NCBI GenBank assembly: GCA_965237875.1
Contig: CBDEGP010000001.1
Coordinates: 1-64,000, forward strand
Direction: 5' to 3'
Length of the DNA stretch: 64,000 bases
Origin: DAOUJI01 sp965237875
GTDB lineage: Bacteria > Chloroflexota > Dehalococcoidia > Lucifugimonadales > JAGWBF01
Below, in pieces: positions 9,033-18,449 of this stretch. The notes below the pieces were generated by a model. The model saw only the letters and a list, made by a program, of their open reading frames with translations, made no database searches and was not told the DNA's origin. The translations under genes and the position numbers were made by a program. Every line of letters starts with the position of its first letter. Positions within the stretch are counted from its first letter, which is position 1.

Positions 9033-10034
9033 GTGGGAGGATGCGCCATTTCGTCCAGTCCTGAACCGGGCCGTCTTGAACCAAGGCTCGGCCTGCTGCT
9101 TCCAACCCGCGGTCTGGTCATGGCCGCCAATGGCCGCCCCTCCGATGCGGGTCTGGCGTTGTCCCTGGCCAAGACCGCCGATCAGAGCGGCTTTGACTCC
9201 GTCTGGGTGGGAGACAGCCTTACAGCCAAGCCCCGCCTGGACCCCATAACGACCCTGGGAGCAGTGGCGGCGGCAACCCAGCGAGTCCGTCTGGGCACGG
9301 CAACGCTCCTGGCGGCGCTGCGGCATCCGGTCCTGTTGGCGCAGGCGGCGGCGACCCTGGACGTGATTTCCCAGGGAAGGCTCGTGCTGGGCGTGGCCGT
9401 CGGAGGGGCCTTCAACGACGCCCAGAAACGAGAGTGGGAAGCCGCCGGAGTTGACCCAAAGCGCCGCGCCTCACGCCTCGAAGAGATGGTGGCCATCTTG
9501 AAAGGGCTCGGCGCCGGCGACACCCTGGACCATGACGGGCGCCATTTTCAGCTCAGGTCCGTCAGCATGGAGCCTCTGCCCGTTCAAAGAGGCGGAGTCC
9601 CAATTCTCATAGCCGCCCATTACAGAGCGCAGCGCGAGGCCCAGTACAAGCGTGTGGCCAGGCTGGCCGACGGCTTCATCTCAATTTCCGACACTCCCGA
9701 TGAGTACGCTCTGCTCTGCGGCAAGGTGCGTTCATACACCGACGAGATGGGGCGCGACTACCACCGGATGGAGCCCGTCTTCTACATGACCGTCAATATC
9801 AACGACGACGCGGACCAAGCGGCCCGGGAGGCGGAAGAGTACCTGACCATGTACTACGGCGGCAACATATGGGGAGACCGGTGGGGCCCCTTCGGACCCG
9901 CCGAACAGGTCGCGGAGCGGATGGCCCAGTACGTGGACGCGGGGGCGGGCACGTTGGTGATGCGTTTCGCCTCCTTCCACCCTGAAGAGCAGCTGGACCG
10001 CTTCCTGGCCCAAGTCGCGCCTCAATTCACGTAG
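9033..10034 (+). CDS. LLM-class (luciferase-like, probably F420-dependent) oxidoreductase
   Basis: The 333-residue protein has a luciferase-like TIM barrel with GLLLPTRG at the first strand, FDSVWVGDSL, RVRLGTATLLAALRHPV and QGRLVLGVAVGG. These are typical of F420- or FMN-dependent LLM enzymes. Its place directly behind cofG-H-D-C favours F420. The substrate is unknown. The start is uncertain: the GTG at 9033 is used because it gives full length, while the ATG at 9041 is out of frame and stops after seven codons. Confidence 0.85.
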   Translation: MGGCAISSSPEPGRLEPRLGLLLPTRGLVMAANGRPSDAGLALSLAKTADQSGFDSVWVGDSLTAKPRLDPITTLGAVAAATQRVRLGTATLLAALRHPVLLAQAAATLDVISQGRLVLGVAVGGAFNDAQKREWEAAGVDPKRRASRLEEMVAILKGLGAGDTLDHDGRHFQLRSVSMEPLPVQRGGVPILIAAHYRAQREAQYKRVARLADGFISISDTPDEYALLCGKVRSYTDEMGRDYHRMEPVFYMTVNINDDADQAAREAEEYLTMYYGGNIWGDRWGPFGPAEQVAERMAQYVDAGAGTLVMRFASFHPEEQLDRFLAQVAPQFT

Positions 10035-10077
10035 CTCAACCCGCCGCTTGCCCGTTCTCCGACGCCCGCTCCTCCGG

Positions 10078-10086
10078 TGGTATACT
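10078..10086 (+). promoter_or_regulatory. Candidate extended -10 promoter for fabI
   Basis: TGG directly followed by TATACT lies 54 bp before the fabI ATG. I see no good -35 at normal spacing, which is common for extended -10 promoters. Similar TGn-TATnnT elements precede other genes in this window. Confidence 0.4.
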
Positions 10087-10139
10087 GTTGGGCGCCGCTT
10101 GCACACGTGCAGCGCATCGAAACCAAGGGAGAAGTCGGG

Positions 10140-10919
10140 ATGTACGCCATTGATCTATCGGGGAAGAAGGGCCTGGTGCTCGGCGTCGCCAATAACCGGA
10201 GCATCGCCTGGGCCATAACGGACCTTCTGGGCCAAGCCGGAGCGCGGTTGGCCCTGACCTACCAGAACGAGCGACTGAAGGACAGGGTGGAGAAGCTGGC
10301 GGCCGTGCTGGAAGACCCGCTTCTCCTTGAGTGCGACGTAAGCGAAGACTCCAACATAGAGTCTACGGTCCAACAGGTGGAGGCCGCTTTCGGCGGGCTG
10401 GACTTCCTGGTCCACAGCATTGCCTTCGCCAACAGAGAGGACCTGGGAGGGGACTTTTCCGCCACGGGTCGGGAAGGGTTCCGACTGGCCCTGGACATCT
10501 CCGCCTACTCTCTGATACCCCTGGTCCGCTATGCGGGGCCGCTCATGGAGCGGTCCGGCGGCGGAAGCGTCGTCACGTTGACCTTCCAGGCCTCAGAGCG
10601 GGTGTTCCCCGGTTACAACATCATGGGCACAGCCAAAGCCGCCCTGGAGAACGAGGTGAGGCAACTGGCTGCGGAGTACGGGGACCGGAACATCCGGGTG
10701 AACGCCATCTCGGCCGGGCCTCTGGACACCCTGGCGGCCAGGGGAATTCACGGATTTCTCGACATGAAGAGGATGCACCAGGAAAAGGCCCCGCTCAAGC
10801 GCAACATAACCAGGGAAGAAGTGGCGGCGGCGGCCCTGTTTCTATGCAGCGACCTGGCCTCTGGGATAACCGGCTCCATAATCCCCGTAGACGCCGGGTA
10901 CCACATCATGGCCGTGTAA
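10140..10919 (+). CDS. fabI: Enoyl-[acyl-carrier-protein] reductase FabI
   Basis: FabI reduces trans-2-enoyl-ACP in fatty acid elongation. The 259-residue product has the family NAD-binding start GVANNRSIAWAI and the catalytic Tyr159-x6-Lys166 (YNIMGTAK). The position ten residues before the catalytic Tyr, a Tyr in Escherichia coli FabI, is Phe149 here, as in mycobacterial InhA. I start at the ATG at 10140, behind AAGGGAG, rather than at an upstream GTG. It converges with argS, leaving only 2 bp between the stops. Confidence 0.93.
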   Translation: MYAIDLSGKKGLVLGVANNRSIAWAITDLLGQAGARLALTYQNERLKDRVEKLAAVLEDPLLLECDVSEDSNIESTVQQVEAAFGGLDFLVHSIAFANREDLGGDFSATGREGFRLALDISAYSLIPLVRYAGPLMERSGGGSVVTLTFQASERVFPGYNIMGTAKAALENEVRQLAAEYGDRNIRVNAISAGPLDTLAARGIHGFLDMKRMHQEKAPLKRNITREEVAAAALFLCSDLASGITGSIIPVDAGYHIMAV

Positions 10920-10921
10920 GT

Positions 10922-12604
10922 CTACATCCGGTCTGGGGCCTGCATGCCCATGAGCGCCAGGGTCCGGGAGAGGACGGTTTGGGCCGCCTCGACCAGCTTC
11001 AGCCGAGCCAGCGTCATTTCCCGTTGGGCGGGGTCGCTGGACAGCACGCGGCAGTTGTCGTAGAACCAGTGGAACGCCGTGGCCAGCTCGGTGGCGTAGT
11101 AGGTCAGGTGATGGGGTTCCAGGTTGCGGGCCATAGTTTCCACCAGCTCCGGCAGGTGGGCCATCTTCCGCACCAGCGCCAGCTCGCTCTCGTGGGTCAG
11201 CAGCGACACGTCTCCCCCGCTCCAATCAATGCCTTGTTCCACAGCATTGCGCAGGATGCCGGCTATCCGTGCGTAGCCGTACTGGACGTAGTACACGGGG
11301 TTGTCCACGGACTCCTTCTTGGCCAGTTCCAAGTCGAACTCCATCTGCGTGGAAGGAGTCCGCGCCAGGAAGAAGTACCGGCAGGCGTCGGCCCCCACCT
11401 CTTCCACCAGTTCCCGCAGGGTGACAAACTCCCCGGTGCGCTTGGAGGCCCGAACAGTCTCGCTGCCCCGCTTCAGCGTCACCATCTGGGAAATCATCAC
11501 CGTTAGGCGGTCGGGTTCCACCCCAAGGGCCGACACGGCGACTTTAACCCTTGGAACATGGCCCTGGTGGTCCGCTCCCCAGATATTGATGCACTGGTCG
11601 AATCCCCTTGCTTGAAATTTGTTGTGGTGGTAGGCAATGTCTGAGGCAAAGTAGGTGGGCGCCCCGGTGGACCTCACCAGCACGTTGTCCTTGTCCTCGC
11701 CCAGGGCCGTGGAGTTGAACCACTGGGCCCCTTCCCGTTCGACCACGTGCCCGCCATCCTTGAGGAGTCCCATCACCGCATCGTATTCGCCTGTGTCGAA
11801 CAGAGTCCCTTCGGAGAACCAGTTGTCGAATCTGACGCCGATCTGTTCGAGGTCCTCCCTGATGAGCTCGACCATCTTCTCCCGGCCTATGGCTCCAAGC
11901 TCGCGCAGCGCCTCTTCCCTCTCCAGGGAGAGGAACTTGTCCCCGTGCTCGTCTATGATCTCCCGGGCCAGGTCACGCACGTACTCTCCCCGGTAGCCGT
12001 TGGCCGGGAACTCCGAGTCCTTGCCGAGGGCTTCTTCGTACCTGGACAGGACGGATGCGTAGAAAGTTTCCATCTGGCTTCCCGCGTCGTTGACGTAATA
12101 CTCCCGGGTCACGTCGTAGCCCGCCGCTTCCATCACGGCGGCGAGGCTTGAACCTATGACGGCGCCTCGGGTGTGGCCGACGTGGACGGGACCCGTGGGA
12201 TTGACGCTGACGAATTCCACCAGCGCCTTCGACCCTGTGCCGACTGCCCGCTTGCCGTAGTCCTTCCCGGCCTGAAGGATGGACTCAACCTGGGAAACCA
12301 GCCACGCGTCGTTCAGGCGGAAGTTGACGAAACCCGGAGGCGCGGCCCACACCTCCTTGACCTCCTGGCCTGGGTCTATCCGTGAGGCCAGGTCTTCGGC
12401 GATTTTCAGCGGGTTTACGCGGTGGGACTTAGCCAGCCGCAGAGGCAGGCTGGTGGCGAAATCTCCATGCTCCGGGTTGGCCGGGCGCTCAACGGCGATG
12501 TCCGGCAGCGTCTCCAGGTTGAGGACGCCCGCGTCCCGCGCTTCCACCAAGGCGGACCGGACTTTCTCGACGATGAGGTCTCGTGGGACTGGCGCAGCAG
12601 TCAT
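10922..12604 (-). CDS. argS: Arginyl-tRNA synthetase
   Basis: This class I aminoacyl-tRNA synthetase has 560 residues. It carries the N-terminal Add1-type domain, the HIGH-type motif HVGHTRGAVIG, and ASKRTGEFVTL in place of a canonical KMSKS, which is normal for many ArgRS. A C-terminal helical anticodon-binding domain (DALR type) ends MGMQAPDRM. I chose the ATG at 12604, which gives MTAAPVPRD, over a TTG 12 nt upstream. The next upstream gene on the same strand is the VOC protein. Confidence 0.95.
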   Translation of the reverse strand: MTAAPVPRDLIVEKVRSALVEARDAGVLNLETLPDIAVERPANPEHGDFATSLPLRLAKSHRVNPLKIAEDLASRIDPGQEVKEVWAAPPGFVNFRLNDAWLVSQVESILQAGKDYGKRAVGTGSKALVEFVSVNPTGPVHVGHTRGAVIGSSLAAVMEAAGYDVTREYYVNDAGSQMETFYASVLSRYEEALGKDSEFPANGYRGEYVRDLAREIIDEHGDKFLSLEREEALRELGAIGREKMVELIREDLEQIGVRFDNWFSEGTLFDTGEYDAVMGLLKDGGHVVEREGAQWFNSTALGEDKDNVLVRSTGAPTYFASDIAYHHNKFQARGFDQCINIWGADHQGHVPRVKVAVSALGVEPDRLTVMISQMVTLKRGSETVRASKRTGEFVTLRELVEEVGADACRYFFLARTPSTQMEFDLELAKKESVDNPVYYVQYGYARIAGILRNAVEQGIDWSGGDVSLLTHESELALVRKMAHLPELVETMARNLEPHHLTYYATELATAFHWFYDNCRVLSSDPAQREMTLARLKLVEAAQTVLSRTLALMGMQAPDRM

Positions 12605-12634
12605 GTCTCTGTGCAACCCGGCGGCGTTTCCGCC

Positions 12635-13033
12635 CTACCCCTCGGACATCTGGAACCAGAGGCCCAGGGACGACTCGGTCTCGATGTTGGCGGCAAGGTA
12701 GCCCCGCGGGCTGGTGGTCACCCCGCCCTCGCCCCTCATCTTGTTGCCCTTGGCAGCCAGGCCCGCAGCCACTTCCCGGATGTTGTCCACGGCCCAGGAC
12801 ACGTGGTAGACGCCCGGGCCGTTCTTCTCCAGGAACTGGGCAAGCCCGCTGTTGGGGTCTCCGGGCTCGGTTATCTCAATCAGGGTGGGACCGACCTTGT
12901 ACAGGGCGTCTTTGCCCATGTTTCCCAGGTCTTCCAGCTTTTCGGGTTTGAGGCCAAAGTTCTCTTCTATGTAGGCCACCATATCGTCCCGACTATGGAC
13001 GGCGTAGTGGACGTGATGAACATTCTTGAACAT
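12635..13033 (-). CDS. VOC-superfamily protein (methylmalonyl-CoA epimerase / glyoxalase-like)
   Basis: The 132-residue single VOC domain has two beta-alpha-beta-beta-beta modules. Likely metal ligands are His in HHVHYAV, Glu in LIEITEP, His in GVYHVSWAV and a late Glu in NIETES. The overall feel is that of methylmalonyl-CoA epimerase, but the short family has many activities, so I do not assign a substrate. A strong AAGGAGG site precedes the ATG. It sits 30 bp upstream of argS and may be cotranscribed. Confidence 0.75.
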   Translation of the reverse strand: MFKNVHHVHYAVHSRDDMVAYIEENFGLKPEKLEDLGNMGKDALYKVGPTLIEITEPGDPNSGLAQFLEKNGPGVYHVSWAVDNIREVAAGLAAKGNKMRGEGGVTTSPRGYLAANIETESSLGLWFQMSEG

Positions 13034-13316
13034 TCCCGGCCTCCTTACTAACTAGGGCGCCGCGTGCATCTCCAGCGATAAGAGGCATAATTCTACTTCA
13101 CGGCTATAGGGGCGTCAAACGGTCGTACGGGAAGTAACTGTTCAGAATAGGCGGGATGCCCCCGTCCTAACCTTCCCCACAAAGGGAAGGGACTTTGGCT
13201 TTCCCCCTCTGGCGGACTCGGGCGACTATCCATCTCTTATGGAGACTGAACAGTTCCCACGGGAAACTCCTTCCTGATCTTGTACGTTGGAACCCATTTG
13301 CAGGGGGCGATGTCAC
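13034..13316. other. Intergenic region with a small imperfect palindrome
   Basis: These 283 bp between the VOC gene and recG contain CCTTCCC (13171-13177) facing GGGAAGG (13184-13190). The palindrome is set in a C-rich context like other short palindromes in this window. I see no gene and no clear T-tract terminator. Confidence 0.45.
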
Positions 13317-15761
13317 TTAGCTCGCGTCTGTACCGACGGCGGCCATGAACTTGGCGGCGGCGGTGGCGAGGGAGGCGTGGTCGGGGGCTTCGAGGTCTGG
13401 GTCTTCGTCCAGCAGCCTGGCAGCCTCGCCGCGGGCCGACTGGAGGAGGTCCCTGTCTGAAGGACGCGCCACCCGGAGGTCGGGCAACCCGCTCTGACGG
13501 GTCCCAAAGGCGTCGCCGGGGCCTCTTATCTCCAGGTCAACCTCGGCCAGCCTGAACCCGTCGTGTATCCGCTCGACGGCGGAGAGACGCTGATTTGCGT
13601 CCGCAGTGGAGAAGTCCGCCAGCAGAAGGCAGTAGCTCTTGTGCTGGCCTCTGCCAACACGTCCCCGGAACTGGTGCAGCTGGGCCACCCCGAACCTGTG
13701 GGCCGCCTCCACCAGCATCACGGTGGCGTTGGGAACGTCTATCCCCACCTCCACCACGGCTGTGGACACCAGAATGTCCGTTCCCCCATCCCGGAATCGG
13801 GACATGACCTGCTCCTTTTGCCGCGAGCTCATCCTGCCGTGGAGCAGGTCCACCCTCAAGTCCGGGAAGACCTCGGAGGCCAACCGCTCATACTCCGCCG
13901 TCGCCGCCCGGGCCTCCACGGCTTCCGATTCCTCTATCAAGGGGCAGACCACAAAGGCCTGCCGCCCGCTCTTGACCTCTTTACGTACGAAGCCGTAAGC
14001 GCCGTCTCTCCGTTCCTCCGGGACGCGGCGGGTCATCACCTCTTGACGGCCGGGGGGAAGCTGGTCCAGAGTGGAAACGTCCAGGTCGCCATACAGGGTC
14101 AAAGCAAGAGTGCGGGGTATGGGAGTGGCCGACAGCGCAATCAGGTGGGGGCTTATCTCACCCTTTTGCCTCAGCGCCGCCCGCTGCATGACCCCGAACC
14201 TGTGCTGTTCGTCCACCACAGCCAGGGCCAGCTTGGGAAGGTCCACTCCCTGCTGGATAATGGCGTGGGTGCCCACAAGGATGTCCAGACTGCCCTCCGC
14301 CGCCTTCTTCCTGAGCGTCCGTTTGGTCGAAGCCTTGACGCTTCCAGTCATCAGCCCGACCGTTATCGGCCTGGGGAATCCGTCCAACTCGACGCTAATA
14401 AGGTTGTCGCCCTCCTCCGACAGGGCGAGGCCGCCCAGCAGCTTGGCCACGGTGGCAAAATGCTGCTCCGCCAACACCTCAGTGGGGGCCATGATGGAGC
14501 CCTGGAAGCCGCTGACCGCCGCGGCCAGCAGGGCCGCCAGCGCCACCACCGTCTTGCCGCTGCCTACGTCTCCCTGGAGGAGCCTGTTCATGGGCGGAGC
14601 GCCGTTCCGCATGTCCTCCATCACTTCGGCCACACACCGTTCCTGGGCTGCGGTCAGCGGGAACGGCAGAGAGCCGAAGAAGGAGTCAAGCATCCCCGGC
14701 AGCGGAGCGACGGATACGCCGGCGGCTTGCTCCTGCCAGGACTTCCGGCGCGTGAGCATCACCAGCTGCATCATGAAGAGCTCGTCGAAGGCGAGCCGCT
14801 TTCTGGCCGATTCGAAGCCGGCCATGTCCGGGGGGTAATGGGCTTCACGCAGGGCCTTATGGAGCGGCAGCAGCCTGACCCGTTTCCTGACGTCGTCGGG
14901 CAAGGAGTCCTCAATCAGGTGGGACCACTCCTCCAACGCCTGCCACACTATGCTCCGGATGCGCCGTGGAGTCAGCCCTTCCGTCGAGGGATAGACGGGC
15001 ACGAGCCTTCCCGTGTGGATGGAGCTGTCGCCCCGGTCGAGTATCTCGAACTCCGGCGAGTTGAACTGGGGTTGGCCCTTGAACACCTCCACCTTGCCGC
15101 TGACGGCGACTCTGGAGTTGGGCTTCAACGTGCGGGCCAGGAAGGGCTGACCGAACCATACGGCGCGGACGTTGCCCGTTTCGTCGGAAAGCACGGCTTC
15201 CGTGGCTTTCAGCGTCCGGCTCATCTTGGTCTCCCTGGCCTCCCAGACCGTGGCGATTACGGTCTGCTCTTCACCGGGGACTACCTCGCTGATTTTGGCC
15301 GTCTTGGCGAAGTCGTTATGCCTCCGGGGCATAAGGAACAGAAGGTCCTTGATGGTGGAGACGCCGATGCGCTTCAGCTTGGCCGAAAGCTTCACGTCCA
15401 CGCCCCGCAAGCGGCTTGCGGGGGAGTCCAGCCCCAGGCCGACGGCCGCCTTGGGTGGAGGCGGAGCGGCCGGCTCCGTCTTCGCCTTTTTCATGGCGGG
15501 TTGGGGCTTCTTCGGAGCCTTGGGCTCCGCCGTCCCTCCGTTTAACCTGCCCAGCCAGCCCTCCACCCAAACCTTGCGCTCTGTTTTTGGCAGGCTGGCG
15601 TAGGACTCATCAACCGGCTTCTCTCCCCAAACAGCGGACAGGTCGTCGGCCCAGCGTTGGAGGAAACGGTCCAGCCCGCCGACCACTGCGTCGTCGCCAT
15701 AGCCCAGGCTCTCCTCCAGCATGAGGATTTTCCGGAAGGCTTCAGTGTCCAGACCCGCCAT
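13317..15761 (-). CDS. recG: ATP-dependent DNA helicase RecG
   Basis: RecG regresses stalled forks and branch-migrates junctions. The 814-residue product has an N-terminal ~110-residue extension with an Ala/Pro/Lys-rich linker, a wedge OB-fold domain, and two helicase lobes. Walker A is GDVGSGKT and Walker B has the RecG form DEQHRFGV. Further motifs SATPIPRT and QFRGRVGRGQHKSYC are as expected. The ATG at 15761 nearly abuts the degV stop, so degV-recG are probably coupled. Confidence 0.95.
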   Translation of the reverse strand: MAGLDTEAFRKILMLEESLGYGDDAVVGGLDRFLQRWADDLSAVWGEKPVDESYASLPKTERKVWVEGWLGRLNGGTAEPKAPKKPQPAMKKAKTEPAAPPPPKAAVGLGLDSPASRLRGVDVKLSAKLKRIGVSTIKDLLFLMPRRHNDFAKTAKISEVVPGEEQTVIATVWEARETKMSRTLKATEAVLSDETGNVRAVWFGQPFLARTLKPNSRVAVSGKVEVFKGQPQFNSPEFEILDRGDSSIHTGRLVPVYPSTEGLTPRRIRSIVWQALEEWSHLIEDSLPDDVRKRVRLLPLHKALREAHYPPDMAGFESARKRLAFDELFMMQLVMLTRRKSWQEQAAGVSVAPLPGMLDSFFGSLPFPLTAAQERCVAEVMEDMRNGAPPMNRLLQGDVGSGKTVVALAALLAAAVSGFQGSIMAPTEVLAEQHFATVAKLLGGLALSEEGDNLISVELDGFPRPITVGLMTGSVKASTKRTLRKKAAEGSLDILVGTHAIIQQGVDLPKLALAVVDEQHRFGVMQRAALRQKGEISPHLIALSATPIPRTLALTLYGDLDVSTLDQLPPGRQEVMTRRVPEERRDGAYGFVRKEVKSGRQAFVVCPLIEESEAVEARAATAEYERLASEVFPDLRVDLLHGRMSSRQKEQVMSRFRDGGTDILVSTAVVEVGIDVPNATVMLVEAAHRFGVAQLHQFRGRVGRGQHKSYCLLLADFSTADANQRLSAVERIHDGFRLAEVDLEIRGPGDAFGTRQSGLPDLRVARPSDRDLLQSARGEAARLLDEDPDLEAPDHASLATAAAKFMAAVGTDAS

Positions 15762-15762
15762 G

Positions 15763-16608
15763 TCAGGGGGCGTCGGAAGCGGAGATCAACCCGACACCCA
15801 CCACCCCCGGTCCCAAGTACACACCCACCACAGGCCCAAACCTGGCCATGACCACGTCGCCGCCGGGCGCGAGGTCTTGCAACTGGCCCCGCACCGTCTC
15901 TGCGTCCTCAGGGGCCGTGGAGTGAACGACGCAAACGCCTTCCGCCGGCGCTAAGCCTCTGAGGGTTTCCACCAGCTTTTGCAACCCCTGGGCGCGCGTA
16001 CGGGCGCGTGAAGCGGGATGGGCCTCGCCATTCTTGATCATCAGGATGGGCTTGACCTTGAGGAGCGACCCCAGGAAAGCGCTCGCCGCTCCTATCCGGC
16101 CGCCCTTGTGCAAATATTCCAGGGTGTCCAGCAGGAAATAGCAGTGGGTACGAGCCTTTGCCTCTTCCACGTATTCGCGCACCTCGTCCAACGAGGCCCC
16201 TTCACCGGCCTTACGGGCCGCCGCAAGCGCCAGAAGCCCGAGCCCGGCAGACGCCATCGCAGAGTCGACTATGGCTATCCTGTCGGTATCCATCTCCATC
16301 CTGGCCTGGCGGGCAGAGCTAAGCGTGCCTGAGAACTTTTCCGACAGGTGGATGGACAGAATGTCGTGGCCCGTGTCCAGCAACGGCTGCCAGGCCTGCC
16401 GGAAGTCTCCGGGCGGAGGGTTGGCCGTAGTGGGCAGTTTGGGACTGCTCAAGAGCCGGGAGTAGAACTCATCCGGCCCCATGTCGATCCCGTCTTTGTA
16501 TTCCTGGTCGTCGAATATCAAGATGGCGGGCACCACGGTGACGCCCCGTTTCTCCGCCAGGTCGGCCGGAAGGTCGCAAGTGCTGTCCGTTACGATTTTC
16601 ACCGCCAT
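15763..16608 (-). CDS. DegV family fatty-acid-binding protein (FakB-like)
   Basis: DegV/FakB proteins bind a fatty acid and present it to the kinase FakA for phosphorylation. The 281-residue product begins MAVKIVTDSTCDLP with the conserved TDSTxDLP. It carries SSPKLPTTANPPPG and SIHLSEKFSGTL, the binding and phosphate-site segments. I use the ATG at 16608, behind GGGAGC, not an upstream alternative that would overlap the neighbour. It lies 16 bp downstream of the fakA-like gene, supporting a FakA-FakB pair. Confidence 0.88.
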   Translation of the reverse strand: MAVKIVTDSTCDLPADLAEKRGVTVVPAILIFDDQEYKDGIDMGPDEFYSRLLSSPKLPTTANPPPGDFRQAWQPLLDTGHDILSIHLSEKFSGTLSSARQARMEMDTDRIAIVDSAMASAGLGLLALAAARKAGEGASLDEVREYVEEAKARTHCYFLLDTLEYLHKGGRIGAASAFLGSLLKVKPILMIKNGEAHPASRARTRAQGLQKLVETLRGLAPAEGVCVVHSTAPEDAETVRGQLQDLAPGGDVVMARFGPVVGVYLGPGVVGVGLISASDAP

Positions 16609-16624
16609 GCTATGCTCCCAATCG

Positions 16625-18298
16625 TCACTCAAGCGATCCGATGTAGGGATAATGAGGTTGCCCGCCCCACACCAACTCCAACTCCAGGCCGGGATAGGCG
16701 TCGCTTATTCTTTGGGCGGCGTCGGACGCCTCCGCCTCTTCCACACCTCCGCCCCAGTAGAGGGTCAGCAGCGAACCTGCGACGCCGGCATGACATTTGC
16801 CGACCAGGTCGATCAGCGCCGAGAGGAGGTCATCACCGGCAACCACCAGGTCTCCGTCCAGCAGCCCTATGCACTGGCCCTCCGCCACGTCAATCCCGTC
16901 GAGAGCCGCATCTCGCACCGCCGTGGTCACCTCAATGGTCCTCACCGATTTTACGCCCTCGTCCATAGCCTCTACGTTGGCGTCGGGTTCGGCCTCCGGG
17001 TTGTAGCAGAGCATCGCCGCCACGCCCTGGGGCACGGACCTGCTCTCGACCACCCGGAGCCGGACTCCGTGGTAGGTCTCCGGAGACTCTTCAGCCAGGG
17101 CCGCCGCCTGCCTGGCGACGGGGATGATGTTATTATTGTTGGGCAGCAAAATGACATCTTTGGGTCCAGCTTCGCAGGCAGCTTCCAGCAGCTCCCTTGC
17201 GCTGGGGTTCATGGTCTGGCCGCCGGCTACGACTTTGGCGCAGCCCAGGTCCCTCAGCACGTCCGAAAGCCCCTCTCCCAGGGCCACAGCCACAACTGCC
17301 GTGCCATCGACAATATCAGAGGCTCCGGCCCTGTGCATGGCCAAGAAATCCATGTGTTGAGCGTCCATGTTGTCCATGGACAGCTGGGACACCGAGCCGA
17401 GAGTCTCGGCATAGGCGACTATCTTGTCCGGCTCCTCGGTGTGGACGTGGACTTTCACCGTCGCTTCATCCCCCACGACAACCGTGGACATGGCCATCGC
17501 AGCCAACCGGTCCCTTATGGCGTCTACGTCCAGGGAATCCCCCTGAAGCAGGAACTGGGTGCAGAAGCCATAGGTCTCCTCTTCCGTGGCCTCCAGGAAC
17601 TTCTCCTCCACCGAGGCTACAGCGCCGGAAACGGGCGCCGCCAGCGTCAGCTCCACGTCCTCAACGTCCCGCCCCGAAAGTGCGTGCCAGGCGCCTTCCA
17701 TGAGCGTGACCACGCCGTGGCCTCCGGCGTCCACCACTCCCGCGCGGCGCAGCACGGGAAGCTGCTCGGGCGTCCGGTACAGGGACTCTATGGCGGCATT
17801 CAGGGCCACGCCCCAGAGGTCCACCGGGGCGCTGGAGGCGCACTGGGACTCCGCCGCCGTGGACATGTCGCGGATGACGCTGAGCATGGTGCCGTCCACC
17901 GGCTTGCTGACGGACTTGTAGGCGGCCTCCGAGGCGGCTTTGAAGGCACGGGCCAGGTCGACGCCGTCGAACCGTTCCTTGTCCCGCAGGCCCAGCGCCA
18001 GTCCGCTGAAGAACTGGGACAGTATGACTCCAGAGTTGCCTCTGGCGCCCAGGAGCGCTCCGTCGGCCATGGCCTTGGCCACCGAGTCGGCCGCGGCGTC
18101 TTCCGTCCGGTCCGACTCCTGGTTCACGGACCGCATGGTCAGGAGCATGTTGGTGCCCGTGTCGCCGTCAGGCACGGGGAAGACGTTCAATGCGTTTATG
18201 GCGTCGCGCTGCCGCTCCAGGCAGCGGGCGGCCCCTTGAAAGGCTTGTTTGAGGTCGAGTCCTGAGAGGGTGGGGCGGTCTGCAGCAGGGTTCACCAC
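16625..18298 (-). CDS. fakA: DAK2-domain fatty acid kinase catalytic subunit (FakA/YloV-like)
   Basis: The 557-residue product has an N-terminal DhaL/DAK2 ATP-binding domain with NVFPVPDGDTGTNM and GARGNSGVILSQF, the metal-nucleotide loops. A central domain (GHGVVTLMEG, HVHTEEP) and a C-terminal DegV-like segment with LPNNNNI follow. This matches FakA, which phosphorylates FakB-bound fatty acids. The start is a GTG at 18298 (a second GTG follows directly). It is the first gene of the fakA-degV-recG run, facing away from rpmB. Confidence 0.88.
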   Translation of the reverse strand: MVNPAADRPTLSGLDLKQAFQGAARCLERQRDAINALNVFPVPDGDTGTNMLLTMRSVNQESDRTEDAAADSVAKAMADGALLGARGNSGVILSQFFSGLALGLRDKERFDGVDLARAFKAASEAAYKSVSKPVDGTMLSVIRDMSTAAESQCASSAPVDLWGVALNAAIESLYRTPEQLPVLRRAGVVDAGGHGVVTLMEGAWHALSGRDVEDVELTLAAPVSGAVASVEEKFLEATEEETYGFCTQFLLQGDSLDVDAIRDRLAAMAMSTVVVGDEATVKVHVHTEEPDKIVAYAETLGSVSQLSMDNMDAQHMDFLAMHRAGASDIVDGTAVVAVALGEGLSDVLRDLGCAKVVAGGQTMNPSARELLEAACEAGPKDVILLPNNNNIIPVARQAAALAEESPETYHGVRLRVVESRSVPQGVAAMLCYNPEAEPDANVEAMDEGVKSVRTIEVTTAVRDAALDGIDVAEGQCIGLLDGDLVVAGDDLLSALIDLVGKCHAGVAGSLLTLYWGGGVEEAEASDAAQRISDAYPGLELELVWGGQPHYPYIGSLE

Positions 18299-18311
18299 AA
18301 TCCCGTTTTCC

Positions 18312-18341
18312 TTGCCGTCGGCTTTCGGGCTATGGTATCCT
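18312..18341 (+). promoter_or_regulatory. Candidate promoter for rpmB
   Basis: TTGCCG (18312-18317) is followed after 18 nt by TATCCT (18336-18341), preceded by TGG (an extended -10). It lies 109 bp before the rpmB ATG. Confidence 0.35.
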
Positions 18342-18367
18342 ATACGGCGTTGGTTTTCAATTTGCCG

Positions 18368-18416
18368 CCCTCACCCGGCGAGGGAAATGGGGTTTCCTTC
18401 TCCCGTCAAGGGAGAG
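18368..18416. repeat. Pair of small GC-rich palindromes in the rpmB leader
   Basis: CCCTC/GAGGG (18368-18384) is followed by TTCTCCC/GGGAGAG around a GTCAA loop (18398-18416). The second resembles the common dispersed CTCTCCC-n-GGGAGAG palindromes found between genes in many genomes. Either could also be an RNA structure in the rpmB leader. Confidence 0.45.
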
Positions 18417-18449
18417 GGAGTAGGTCAGCCCCACACTAAGGAAACATAC

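Noticed and set aside
11420..11470. Missing KMSKS motif in ArgRS as a defect
   Set aside because: Many arginyl-tRNA synthetases naturally lack KMSKS; the rest of the protein is normal.
13563..15545. 660-codon open frame on the plus strand, antisense to recG
   Set aside because: It mirrors recG exactly, has low-complexity His/Gly/Arg-rich sequence and no domain. Long antisense frames are expected in GC-rich genes.
16481..18265. 594-codon plus-strand frame antisense to the fakA-like gene
   Set aside because: No recognisable domain or ribosome site. The minus-strand gene has full family motifs.
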